DNA from: Heliopora coerulea
Taxonomy: Eukaryota; Cnidaria; Anthozoa; Scleralcyonacea; Helioporidae
DNA length: 64,000 nucleotides
Direction: 5' to 3'
NCBI GenBank assembly: GCA_030142905.1
Contig: JASJOG010000456.1
Location: forward strand, 48,501 to 112,500
Positions 54,217 to 64,000 of this stretch are shown here, in pieces. The notes below the pieces were generated by a model that saw only the letters and a program-made list of their open reading frames with translations, did not search any database and was not told the DNA's origin. The translations under genes and the position numbers were made by a program. The number at the start of each line of letters is the position of its first letter. Position 1 is the stretch's first letter.

Positions 54217-54927
54217 CAGTAGCGTAACTAGGGGGGCAGGGGGAGGCAAGTTGTCCCCTCAGAAAACTTCTTCAAAAGAATTTGCTCTGTCGGGAATAAC
54301 CGAAATGGTTATTTCGTATCTTATTGAGTAGGATTTTTACCAGCTCTTTTAAACTAATTATTTATATTGCTCACGGTCTCGGTATTCAAAGCAATATACT
54401 GTAATTATATTTCAAAAATTGAACTAAATCGAATTGCCTTTCGCCGGATTTTATGAGCCAGACAGCTCAGCTGCATGCTCTTTTTGTGCAAAGCAGAATG
54501 AAGCAGTACGCTGATCGTGTTGATTTGTTTACAATGCGCTAGTGATAGGTCTCACTTTTCGGATCTAGAATACAAGACACATTGCAATCGAGAGAACTTT
54601 GCGAGTTTAACTTCATCAGCCCGTTTAGTCGTTTAAGAGATCATCGATATGGTAACGTGTCCTTCGAAAAAGCGACGAAAGGTTCGTTGTTTGGTTTGCA
54701 GTAAAATTTTTGACGACGACTATCGGAATAAACATAATTTGAACTATCATAAGGCTTTGGTGTTAAATCGTAAACAAATTCCGTATAAATTTCTTGATGC
54801 ACCTTCTAACCCTTTCGCAGGGTTAGGTAATTCCAAGGATAATCAATCTAAAACATAATGTTATAAAGTTTGTCGAAAAAATGAGGTTTTCGCCCCCCTC
54901 TAACAAAAAACCTCAGTTACGCCACTA
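54217..54927 (+). mobile_element. non-autonomous hAT derivative with zinc-finger exon
   Basis: Ends CAGTAGCGTAAC and GTTACGCCACTA form TIRs. They are flanked by ATAATCAT (54209-54216) and ATAGTCAT (54928-54935), an 8-bp duplication with one mismatch. 711 bp, so a deletion derivative. Confidence 0.8.
54649..54858 (+). CDS. zinc-finger fragment of a hAT-type transposase
   Basis: 69 codons starting MVTCPSKKRRKVRCLVCSKI, with YRNKHNLNYHKAL giving a CX2C...HX4H finger. It ends shortly afterwards without any transposase core. It is probably the first exon retained by a deleted element. Confidence 0.5.
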   Translation: MVTCPSKKRRKVRCLVCSKIFDDDYRNKHNLNYHKALVLNRKQIPYKFLDAPSNPFAGLGNSKDNQSKT

Positions 54928-54935
54928 ATAGTCAT

Positions 54936-55316
54936 CATAAATTGTCGTGGAATTTCAATATTCAATGTGACCATGAAATAGAACACAGAAAACCTGATTT
55001 ATTTATAGCGGACAAAGAAAAGAAGACAGTGTGTATCATCGACATAGCAGTACCTGGAGATAATAGGGTGGGAACGAAGGAACTGGAGAAAATTTTGAAA
55101 TACTGGGATTTGAAAATGGAAATATCTAGAATATGGACGTTAAACCAAGTGGAAGTCATAACAATAGTTGTTGGTGCCCTGGGAACAATATCAAAAAGAC
55201 TCGAAGGGTTATTGGAAAAGATTGGGACAGCAATACCAGTTGAAATGCTGCAAGAGACAGTATTACTTGGAACACCAAGAATCATTCGAAGGGTTATGGA
55301 CACGAAGGACATATAA
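54936..55316 (+). pseudogene. LINE F endonuclease domain
   Basis: WNFNIQCDHEIEHRKPDLFI, CIIDIAVPGDNR, KILKYWDLKMEI and the terminal IGTAIPVEMLQETVLLGTPR. Both acidic positions (PD and IIDIAVP) are retained. It follows the small hAT directly and continues the LINE protein. Confidence 0.85.
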
Positions 55317-55393
55317 CTCTAGGACTTTAGGTTGCGGGTAGCAACTTGCTTCTAGTTTCAGTCCGGTTCATTTAAATGGACTATGCGGAAAAG

Positions 55394-55429
55394 CAATAAT
55401 GATAATAATAATAATAATAATAATAATAA
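55394..55429. repeat. (AAT)n microsatellite between LINE F and G
   Basis: About ten AAT units. Confidence 0.9.
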
Positions 55430-55650
55430 GGTCGGCAAGTAGGTCGGACGCTACATTTTGGCTCCCGCTAGTTTTAGTGTTTGTACTGAAAGCAAGCCAG
55501 GCTTGAGCTATAAACGCAGTTCAAAAGTTAACTAACATTAACCTGCATTTGTCACTGGATTAAGAAGGCAAGCTAGTGTCTCGGAGCAAACATTTCATCG
55601 AATTTTAGTTTCGTGAATTATTCGTTTGGCAATTTTGTTGACTGAGCAAT

Positions 55651-56864
55651 ATGGTTATGACGAGAAAAGAAAGGATTAAATGGACAGAGGAAATGAACAA
55701 TTTCCTTTGGGAGTGTAAACAGAAGACCTTAACTATCATAAGATCAGACCAAGCACCATAAAAAAGGAGAATGGAAGGAAAAAAGGTTATATGTGTATCA
55801 TGAAAGAGCTATGGGACGACAGTGAATATCGTAATTTACAACTCACAGAACAAAACCTACGAGATCAAGCATCTAGGTTGGAAAAGACGTTGGGGAATGT
55901 AACTGAAGTAATTGTTAATAACGTGGGTCGTGAAAACATCGAAGAACGGCAACAAGAACAGTAAAGGGAATCAGAAAACTTGGATTTAACGGCAGGTAAT
56001 GAATGTGAAGAGATACAAACGACAGTCGAAGATTTGCATATGGAATGTACACAGTCAAAAGAATTGTTCGAATCAGCGAACAAAGAGCCATTGTCTATAA
56101 TTGGAACTCAAGGTGATTTCAGTAAGCGAGACATTGATACGAGGACAAATGAAAGACCAACTAATCGTGACGTTGAAAACATCAATCATAGTATAACATC
56201 ACTGATGAAGCGAGAAAGCGTGTCACCAAAGAATAGACCATTTGAGTTCTTATGGACTGCTAGTTGTGTTTTGTATGCTGTTGTAATTGCCTTTTTATTA
56301 TCTAAAGGCTGGAAAAGAAGTCCAAGTGAGACAGGGAATCGGAAGAAGATTAGTTAACTGGAACGGATCAAAATGGAGTATGAAAAGAAAGTCAAAGAAT
56401 TAAGAAGGTAAACTTCAATCACAAAGGAAGAAGCTGAGCGCATCAAAGCTAACCGAAAGTTAACAAAGCGGGGAAGAAGAAATAGAGCGCTCACAACATC
56501 GCAATGTAAAGACATGTCTGTATCAGGACTAATAAGTTTTATGGAGAAGAGCAAGTGTGCACTACGAAAGCTGAAAAAAGGATACATAATGAAAAAGAAG
56601 CAAGAACAATCAAGATCATTAAATAATCAATTTAGAACTGATCCTTCGAGGGTTTCTTCTGCGTTGAGTGATTTAGCAAAACATGACGAAAACAACGAAC
56701 GACCAGTTTACAAGAACAAAGAAAATGCGCAACAGGAAAAACAGCTTTTTGACGATGTCGGGGAAGCCACAGGTTTTTGGAAAGAATTGTGGGGGCAAAA
56801 AGGCACAGGGAACCCATCAGCAAAGTGGCTAATGGAGATCAAAAGTGTGATATATAGCGCGTAA
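55651..56864 (+). pseudogene. LINE G N-terminal region with hydrophobic segment
   Basis: Starts MVMTRKERIKWTEEMNNFLW (Myb-like) and loses frame near 55735. Pieces 55980-56357 and 56514-56864 share one frame. A hydrophobic stretch of about 20 residues (WTASCVLYAVVIAFLL then SKGWKR) at 56250-56325 looks like a membrane helix, which is unusual for a LINE protein. Basic and acidic helical regions follow. Confidence 0.7.
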
Positions 56865-56887
56865 GAGCATCAACTGAGACAGAGTGG

Positions 56888-57856
56888 ATGTTAGATGTAG
56901 ATGAAGCAGTTAAAGTCATCCGAAGGAAAAAGAATTGGTCGTCCCCAGGCCCCGACCGGATAGTGAACTTTTGTTGGAAGAATGCGTTTTCATTGCACAA
57001 CGATCTAGCAATATGTTTCCAATCGATTGCTGACACAAGAGAGGAATACCCTGAATGGTTTGCGGGTGGACGAATAACTCTTATACCAAAACCTGGGTCT
57101 CTCACTAGTGAAAATCAAAGGCCAATAGCATGTTTGAACACTGTATACAAACTTTTCACGTCGTGTCTACTACTGCCCATTGAGAAACATCTGGATTTGA
57201 ACGAGCTGATGGAAGGTCAACAACGCGGTGCGAGAAACAGTTGTAGTGGGACTGTAGATAACCTACTCATTGATAGGATGGTGGCCTTGGATTGTCACCG
57301 GAGAAAGAGAAATCAAAGTGCAGTTTGGATCGACGTTAGAAAGGCCTATGATAGAGCTGACCATCGGTACCTGGTTGAAGTACTGGAAGTACATCGACTT
57401 CCAAACTGGTTGATTGCCACTATTAAGAACTTGTGCAGATGTTGGAACACCAGAGGTACCATACAAACAAAGAATGGCAACGAGACATCTAGCACCATCA
57501 GTTTCGAAAGAGGATTACCACAAGGAGATGCCTTGTGCCCCAGATTGTTCACGTTGTGCTTAAACCCTTTGGCGTGGAAACTTGCTGCGACAGAGGGATA
57601 CAAGATGTCTAAACCAATCAACGCTAAGATAACGGATGTACTGTATATTGATGACTTAAAAGTCTACCCTCAGTGTGAAAGCAAACTCAGCTGTATATTG
57701 AAGAACGCCAACAATTGTATGAATGACATTGATCTACAGCTAAACCCTAAGAAGTGCAATGTAATCCACGTGAAACGAGGTGAGATGAAGCAAGAGAGTC
57801 CTGGAATAAGAGTCAGCGATACAGTAGTGATACAACCCTTGAAAGAAGATTTATAG
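56888..57856 (+). pseudogene. LINE G reverse transcriptase
   Basis: 322 codons: RRKKNWSSPGPDRIVNF, GGRITLIPKPGSLTSENQRP, MEGQQRGARNSCSGTVDNLL, VWIDVRKAYDRADHRYL (motif A), GLPQGDALCPRLF (motif B), LYIDDLKVYPQ (motif C, intact), LNPKKCNVI. It ends at a TAG at 57854. Confidence 0.9.
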
Positions 57857-58348
57857 TACAAGTTCCTCGAAATACTCGAGAATGAACGCCAAGAAGAGAA
57901 GAAAACGCTGGAGTGTGCTGAGAAGACATATCTACAACGAATGTCGGTGATTTGGTCGAGCCCGTTATCAGATGCCAATCTCGTAGTTGCTTCTAATCAG
58001 TGTGCACTAGCAGTCCTAAAGTACCCTATGTGGACGCAGCATTGACCTTTGATAGAATGAAGAAGGATTGATCGAGAAGCACGGAAAATTATTGTAACGA
58101 ACGGAAGAAAACACCCAACATCATCGAGCGCCTTATTGTACGTGTCGAGAAACAAAGATGGGCGTGGCCTGCAGTCAGTAGAGAGAGAGTACAAGATCAC
58201 GAAGATTAAGGCAGCAATGAAACTGTTCTCAAACAGTGATCCTAGCATGAAAATCGTGAGAGAGTTTGAAGAACGTTCTGCCGTATTGGGGCATCAATCG
58301 CTAATTACAGAGGCCATGAGGTATAGTGAAGAACTTGGGCTGACGTGA
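57857..58348 (+). pseudogene. LINE G thumb/linker region
   Basis: YKFLEILENERQEEKKTL continues the RT frame to about 58042. After two frame changes 58136-58348 carries LYVSRNKDGRGLQSVEREYK, the counterpart of RLYLPRKKGGRGL in family 1. Confidence 0.75.
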
Positions 58349-59259
58349 GACTTGTCTGCCTGAAACCAATGGTATGCAAAGCTGATGGAGAGGAGGTGAC
58401 TGTAACAAAGGCAAAGGAACTACTAAGATTAAAGTACGAAGAACAGCTGGTAAAGACAGTGCGGGATGAGGTGTGGCAGGGAAAGCTACACACAATCAGA
58501 TGGAATGATGATAGCATAAGCACTAAGAACTGTTTCTTATGGCTAAGCGAATGGACGTCATGCCCAACGTATGTAGTTGCTGGTATGTACGAGTTATACG
58601 AACGGCTCCTACCAACGAAGTTATACCAAGTTAAGAAAATTAAGACATCACAGTCAAGTGACGTGTCCTGTCGTATGTGCAACAAGGCACCGGAAAACGT
58701 AACTCACGTGTTAGCGGGATGCTCAGCCCTTGCCCAAAACAAGTATTTGGCAAGACACAATAATGCACTGAAAGTGTTATACTTTAAACTGCTACGAGAG
58801 TTAGAACTGGTCGAAAGTATACCAGCATGGTACTCACCATTCAAGCCTAAACCAGAATACATCTCGGAGGATGTCCAAGCCTTGTGGGACATACCAACGT
58901 ATGGGGAGAATTATGAATTGCAAGCCAACAGAATAGATGCAAAGATAGTGAACCACAAAAGCAAGGAAGTAGTAGTTTTGAATATGAGTTGCCCGTGGAT
59001 AGAAAATAGAGAAAAGAAAGATGAAGAGAAGACAGTAAAGTATGGTCCATTTCGTTGGGAGTTACAAGATCGATACCCTGGATATACAGTCCACCAGTAT
59101 AATATTATCATGGACGTGCTTGGAGGATGGTCAAGGAGGATGGAAGACGAGTTACGGAAGTTGCTTGGAAAAAAGACAAAAGATGTGTTGCGAAATATAC
59201 AGAAATCAGTAGTGTCAAGCACGTTGAATATTGCAAGGACGTTTAAGATTATAACATGA
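58345..59259 (+). pseudogene. LINE G C-terminus: knuckle and endonuclease
   Basis: 304 codons: knuckle CRMCNKAPENVTHVLAGC (intact CX2CX8HX4C), YLARHNNALK, then an endonuclease-like NRIDAKIVNHKSKEVVVLNM, in which PD reads ID and the following Asp is Asn, and a terminal RNIQKSVVSSTLNIARTF. The fold is recognisable, but two key acidic positions differ from the family-1 pattern. Confidence 0.8.
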
Positions 59260-59570
59260 ACACTATAATTAGAGATTTTTCTTTAGAAATTTTCGAAGAG
59301 TTGAACATTGAGGACATTATATGAGCTTTATTTTCAGGTACAAACATTCAAAGATGTTCTTAAATTATATTATACTATATTATATTGTAATTTTGTTTTT
59401 ATTTATACAATTTTATTCGATATCCTTAATTTTTCAATATTTGTGAATAGTTACTTTATAAAATTTAGAATTGTAACAATATTGTAGAACTCATAGGTTA
59501 AGCAGAGCACCCTATGAGTCTTTATGTACGGCATACTGAAGTTTAATAAACTGCATCATAATAATGCCCC

Positions 59571-59759
59571 CCGAGGGCTACCACCTTGTCGTGGTGGAGG
59601 GGTCTTGCGCGTCTCAACGATCCTGAGGGCTAGGCTGGCGGGAGCAAATGCTCCTGGTAGGGTCACCCAAGCCAGACAGGTCAAAGGGGAGAGGCCAGAC
59701 AAAGAGTAGCTCGGTGGTTGTGTCACCTTATCACCACTAACTCACAAAAGTGATGAATA
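59571..59759 (+). promoter_or_regulatory. LINE H 5' leader
   Basis: Contains a strong hairpin (CTACCACC-TTGTC-GTGGTGGAG), GGCTGGCGGGAGC with CAAATGCTCC, and CCAGACAGGTCAAAGGGGAG. Closely parallels the leader of copy B (27370-27557). Confidence 0.6.
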
Positions 59760-60620
59760 ATGAACAACAATAGAGATGAAGATAATGACGTGAATGAGGC
59801 CAGAAATGGTCTCTCGTCCGGCAGTGATGGTGTGAACGGACAGGCTCCACTCGGTCGTCATCAAGCTACTGCCCGTAGAAAGTGGAACAATGAGTTATAT
59901 CGGGTTGTAATGGAATGCTATTTTGAGAGTAAACCAGGAACCAGAGGGTACAGAAGGAGAATGTTGAATAGCAGGCAGAATAGAGGGATGTTTAGGATGT
60001 CTGAGCAAATTTAGCTGATCAGGCAAGAGCAATTAGAAACAATAGTTGGCTCCCCACTGTCGAGCTGGAGGAGATTAAGCAACGAGTGGATAGTGCGGCG
60101 GATGACGAGAATAATGAGAATAGGATGAATAATGATGGAATTGATATGCAGCAAAATCAAGAACCTGTTTCTGAGTGTTGATCGGAGAGGGAAGACAACG
60201 AGGAAGGAGTTTACCAATTTCGAGTCCTAAATCCGGAAGAACTGTCAGAAGGACAGCGAGATATTCTGAATGATATTATACTGGCTCTAAGAAGATGAGG
60301 CAAAACAACCAAGATCTTTGAAACATGTAGAGAGAAAGAAGCTCCGTGAGGTGGCTAAACAAGTGAATGATGTACTCGCACACAGTCAAACAGATGATAT
60401 AACCGAAACCAATCGGCTAGTGCAAACCGCAGCTATGGTTGTAACGCGGAGACTAGGTATAAAGAAAAGAAGTACTGAAGCAAGAAAAGAACCCTTCTGG
60501 AAGAGAAGAATAAAGAACAAAATTGATGTGTTCAGGAGAGAGATAAGTAAGCTGGAGAGGAGAAAGAATAATAGGAATAAAGTTGGCAAGGGGTTGACAC
60601 AGATTGAGAAGAAATACTAA
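59760..60620 (+). pseudogene. LINE H N-terminal region
   Basis: ATG 59760, MNNNRDEDNDVNEARNGL. Myb-like ARRKWNNELYRVVMECYFES and RGYRRRMLNSRQNRGMF, frame lost at about 60012, then 60318-60620 with NRLVQTAAMVVTRRLGIKKR and EPFWKRRIKNKIDVFRRE. Confidence 0.8.
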
Positions 60621-60731
60621 GTGAGAAAGGGTTGACTGTTTTTATTGAGAAATTCAAGCAATGAGTGACAGCTAATGTTGCAAAATTAAGAAGATATGAA
60701 CAACGGATAAACCATTACAGGTCAAAACCGC

Positions 60732-62294
60732 ATGTTTCAGAATGACCAGAAGAAATTCTATCAAGAAATCGGCGGTGTAACCAGGGAGAGAGATATTAAA
60801 CCTGATCCCCTAGAGAGCTGCGATTTTTGGAGCAGTATCTGGGATAATCCTACTGAGCACAATCGAGAGGCAGAATGGTTAGATGAAGTTAGAGAAGACC
60901 TGAGCCAACACACGGACCAAGAGGATGTGATGATTTCTGTAGTAGATGTGAAACTGCAGTTGAAGAAAGTGTCAAATTGGAAAGGGCCTGGGCCGGATGG
61001 CGTGCAAGGATTTTGGCTGAAGAAGTTTAAAGCACTTCACTGTCGCATTGCAGAACAACTTAATCTAATTCTGGAATCTTGCTCCTTACTACAATGGATG
61101 AACCAAGGAAGAACGAATCTCTGTATGAAGGATCCGTCACTGGAAAATGCTGCAGAAAACTTCCGGCCCATAACATGTCTTCCACTTATGTGGAAATTAC
61201 TCAGCGGAATGCTTTCGGAAAAAATGTACGACCACCTTGAGACGAGAAACTTACTTCCCGAGGAACAAAAAGGATGCCGGAATCGTTCAAATGGGACTAA
61301 AGACCAACTCCTCATAGATAAAATGGTACTACAGAATTGTAAGCGTAGAAAAACGAATCTGGCAATGGCCTGGATTGACTATCGTAAGGCTTACGACATG
61401 GTGCTTCATTCCTGGATTCTGGAAACGCTGGAACTTACTGGAATAGCTACTAATATCCAGCGATTAGTACGAGAGAGCATGCAAAAATTGGAAGACGGTG
61501 CTTACATCAAATGGCCAAATTTTAGGGGAAGTCAAAATCCAACGAGGCATTTTCCAGGGTAACAGTCTATCACCCCTGTTGTTTGTCATGTGCTTGATAC
61601 TGCTGTCGATTGTCTTGCGAAGCTGCAAAGGAAGATACCAACTAGGAAAGGATGCTGGGTCCGTTAACCATTTGTTATACATGGACGACCTAAAGCTGTA
61701 TGGAAAAGATGAGCGTGAAATTGACTCTCTAGTGAAAACTGTCGGATAGTCAGCGGTGATATCGGCATGGAGTTCGGCCTTAAGAAGTGTGATGTACTCG
61801 TTTTAAAGAGAGGAAAGGTTGTGAAGTCTGAAGGAATTGATCTCCCAGAGGGGCGACAGATGAAAACGGCAGAGGATGATGGATACAAGTATCTCGGGGT
61901 CCTTGAGTACGACGATCTGCTTCACGACAAAATGAAGGAAGAGCTGACCAATGAGTTCTTCCACAGAGTGAAGAAGGTTTTAAAATCTAAGTTAAATGGA
62001 AGGAACACCATACTAGCCTTGAACACATGGGCCGTGCCAGCGCTACGTTATGGTGCCAGGATAGTAAACTGGTAAAAAGCTGAGCTGAAGAACATGGACA
62101 GGAAGACAAGGAAACCGATGACTATCTATGGAATGCTATACCCTCGAGCGAATTTTGACCGCTTGTACCTTCCAAGACGATGTGGTGGTCCTGGGCTGAT
62201 TGGAGTTCAGGAGTGCGTAAGTGCTGAAGAGATAGGCCTGTCCAATTATTTCTTGAAAAGTGAGGAAGCACTGATTGGTGGCGGTGAGGAATGA
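60732..62294 (+). pseudogene. LINE H reverse transcriptase and linker
   Basis: [66 protein letters not shown] (motif A), GIFQGNSLSPLLF, LYMDDLKLYGK (intact), GYKYLGVLEYD, AVPALRYGARI, RLYLPRRCGGPGL. Frame shifts near 61500 and 61750; a TAA near 62073. Confidence 0.9.
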
Positions 62295-63129
62295 GAGTTA
62301 CTCAAACTCGGAGGAAGATGAGACTGCCGAGCATTTCAAAGAAAGGAAGAGGAGAAAAAGACCAGAGGACTGGAAGGCTGAGACATTACATGGTCAGATC
62401 TTACGTCAAACTGAAGATGTCAGGAATGGGACATCGTGGGACTGGTTGATGAGAGGAGACTTGAAAAAGGAGACCGAGGGTCTGATCACAGCGGCCCAAG
62501 ATCAAGCGTTGAGAACTAATGCGTTCAAAGCAAAAATCGATAAACAGCAGCTATCTCCTTTATGTAGAATGTGTGGTGTGAAAGACGAGACGGTGGGCTA
62601 CTTGTTGTGTGAATGTAGTAAGATGGCACAGATTCAATACAAACATCGACATGACAACGTTGCCAGGATTGTGCACTGGGCAATCGGAAAAGAGCGTGAA
62701 CTTAACGTCGAAGAGAAATGGTACGAACACAAGCCGAAACCAGTCATTGAAAATGCTACCATAAAAATGCTGTGGGACTTTACCATCCAGACGGACCGTG
62801 AAATTGAAGCCCGGAGACCGGACATTGTACTCGTAAACAGGAAAGAGAATGAGTGCATAGTAATCGACATTGCTGTGCCTGCAGATGCTAATATTGCGGC
62901 AAAAGAAAAAGAGAAGATCCAAAAGTACCAGGACCTTAGAAGAAAAATTGCACGTCTATTGGACATCAGAACGCGTGTGGTTCCAGTGGTGGTTGGTTCA
63001 CTAGGTATGGTTACCAGGAACCTTGCCAAATACCTCAGGAAGATTGGAATTCCAACAAAGATCGAACTCCTGCAGAAAGCAACACTACTCGGGTCTGCAT
63101 GGATTCTGCAAAATGTCCTTGAGGCCTAA
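62275..63129 (+). pseudogene. LINE H C-terminus: knuckle and endonuclease
   Basis: 284 codons in one frame: ETEGLITAAQDQALRTNAF, knuckle CRMCGVKDETVGYLLCEC (knuckle His replaced by Tyr), YKHRHDNVARIVHW, endonuclease EARRPDIVLVNRKEN and IVIDIAVPAD (both acidic residues present), KIQKYQDLRRKI, terminal LLQKATLLGSAWILQ. It is the longest uninterrupted endonuclease frame in the window. Confidence 0.9.
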
Positions 63130-63204
63130 GGCTGTGAGATACAGCTTGCCCTCAGCGTACTAACGTGTGACTAGCGACTATCTAAGCTGAGTATTTTGAA
63201 TTGC

Positions 63205-63267
63205 AATAATAATAATAATAATAATAATAATGATAATAATAATGATAATAATTAATAATAATAATTA
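63205..63267. repeat. (AAT)n microsatellite between LINE H and I
   Basis: AAT tract with GAT and TTA interruptions. Confidence 0.9.
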
Positions 63268-64000
63268 GTGGAAATTGATGCTGGGACAGGTGAAGAAGAA
63301 ATAAATGATGCAGAAGATAGTATCGGTGATATTGAAGGCGATATGAATGAAGAACATCGGATGATTGTTGAACAATTAAAGGAAATAATGAGGGAAGGAA
63401 GAACATGCGATGGCATTATGTTTAAGAAAGTGGACAAGAAAGTTTTGAAGGTTCAAACAGATAGAGTAAATGAAGCGATTAAGTATATGAAAAGCAAGAG
63501 TATTACAAAGACGAATAATTTGATTAAAGCTGCAAGTGTGTGGGTCGCGGATCAGATAGGATTGAAGAAAGCAGAGCATAGGAAGAAAAATGAACCAAGA
63601 TGGAAACGTAGGATTGAGGGAGATATAAAGAGGCTGAAACAAGAAGTCAACTTTCTGGAAAGGGAATCAAAAGGAGAACTGGGATTGAAGAAAAAACTCA
63701 AATTGAGTGAATTAAATGAAAGATACGGAGTAAAAAGAAAAGGGTTGAAAACTGTAATTGAAGAATTGAAACAAAGGTTGCTTGCAAAAAGTGCTAAAAT
63801 AAGAAGATATGAGCAGAGAATTGATCAATTCAGACAAAATAAAATCTTTGATTTTGATCAGAAGAAGATATATGCAGAATTCAATGGAGGTGGGGTAAGA
63901 CCAAATGATGTGCCAAATGCGGAAGAAAGTAAAAGATTTCGGAGTGATATTTGGAGTGTTGAAAAAGGGCATAACCGAGAGGCAGAATGGCTGAAAGATT
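63268..64000 (+). CDS. LINE copy I N-terminal ORF, open to the window edge
   Basis: A family-1 LINE, 5' truncated directly at the AAT tract. The frame is open from 63265 to the last base without a stop (about 244 codons); first internal ATG 63343. It encodes an acidic start (VEIDAGTGEEEINDAEDS), MFKKVDKKVLKVQTDRVN, EPRWKRRIEGDIKRLKQE, IEELKQRLLAKSAKIRRY, QNKIFDFDQKK and NAEESKRF, the same order as copy B residues about 180-390. It is the least damaged N-terminal part among the truncated copies; the RT lies outside the window. Confidence 0.85.
   Translation, partial: MEIDAGTGEEEINDAEDSIGDIEGDMNEEHRMIVEQLKEIMREGRTCDGIMFKKVDKKVLKVQTDRVNEAIKYMKSKSITKTNNLIKAASVWVADQIGLKKAEHRKKNEPRWKRRIEGDIKRLKQEVNFLERESKGELGLKKKLKLSELNERYGVKRKGLKTVIEELKQRLLAKSAKIRRYEQRIDQFRQNKIFDFDQKKIYAEFNGGGVRPNDVPNAEESKRFRSDIWSVEKGHNREAEWLKD

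Larger units (their letters stand above)
49955..55393 (+). mobile_element. REL LINE copy F with two nested hAT insertions
   Basis: A 5'-truncated family-1 LINE starting at AAT (49955-49968) and ending at the AAT tract 55394-55429. It is interrupted by a complete hAT (50753-53030) and by a small hAT derivative (54217-54927). Continuity of the LINE protein on both sides of each insertion proves nesting. Internal deletions also remove part of the RT palm and of the knuckle. Confidence 0.9.
55430..59556 (+). mobile_element. REL LINE copy G (third family), nearly full length
   Basis: Leader 55430-55650, N-terminal ORF from ATG 55651 (with frameshift), RT, knuckle and endonuclease, then an AT-rich 3' UTR. 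Protein motifs differ clearly from families 1 and 2. About six frame lesions in about 3.6 kb. Confidence 0.85.
59571..63204 (+). mobile_element. REL LINE copy H (family 1), near full length
   Basis: Leader at 59571-59759, N-terminus, RT, knuckle, endonuclease, ending at the AAT tract 63205-63267. Five or more frame lesions. Confidence 0.9.

Noticed and set aside
24244..63267. AAT tracts read as poly-A tails or simple random microsatellites
   Set aside because: They coincide with nearly every LINE boundary, which chance would not give.

Overview
This is a eukaryotic, almost certainly animal, window, most plausibly from an anthozoan cnidarian (coral or sea anemone). The evidence is the AT-rich spacers, the GT..AG spliced exons, tRNA-derived SINEs, a GIY-YIG Penelope-like retroelement, hAT, Tc1/mariner and pogo-like DNA transposons, TTAGGG-type telomeric repeats, and at least three lineages of LINEs that carry a restriction-like endonuclease (REL) instead of an APE endonuclease. 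The taxon is inferred from the repertoire of elements; no host gene here proves it. There is no operon structure, and most ORFs above 60 codons are shadows of repeats.

Layout. 0-8 kb is low-density sequence with a possible minus-strand internal exon (251-379), a 610-bp tandem duplication (698-1920), an exact 22-bp-period minisatellite (3949-4124), a tRNA-SINE cluster (4.3-5.1 kb), a minus-strand terminal exon of an unrecognised Cys-containing protein (5869-6242) and a 480-bp palindromic element. 8.2-11.0 kb is a dead, intron-containing hAT transposon with recognisable TIRs. 14.2-20.3 kb is a 72-bp (24-codon) tandem array with 288-bp higher-order units; it is broken by a small inverted-repeat element carrying telomere-like repeats. 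22.6-23.5 kb holds two phase-compatible minus-strand exons of a host gene, one of them encoding a Death domain.

From 24.2 kb to the right edge the window is mostly a graveyard of REL-encoding LINEs. The best copies show a Myb-like N-terminus, a reverse transcriptase with (Y/F)xDD, a CX2CX8HX4C zinc knuckle and a PD-(D/E)XK endonuclease, arranged head to tail on the plus strand. Nearly every junction between copies falls in an (AAT)n tract, as expected for R4/Dong-like elements that use TAA microsatellites as targets. Other elements are nested in these copies: a hAT with a fully open 611-codon transposase and a perfect 8-bp duplication, two smaller hAT-like derivatives, and a pogo-like derivative that retains a PHD-like zinc module. 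Between the LINE blocks (32.4-36.7 kb) a Tc1-like transposon sits in a (TA)n tract. It is interrupted by an inverted SINE dimer with a 13-bp duplication. Next to it lies a large inverted duplication of a Penelope-like element whose ends carry hammerhead-ribozyme-like motifs.

There is no evidence for a cooperating host pathway. The parts that work together are the domains within each transposon. The most interesting objects are the palindromic Penelope pair with its hammerhead-like ends, the AAT-bounded LINE array with nested insertions, the apparently intact hAT gene, the 72-bp coding-like satellite, and the Death-domain exons.
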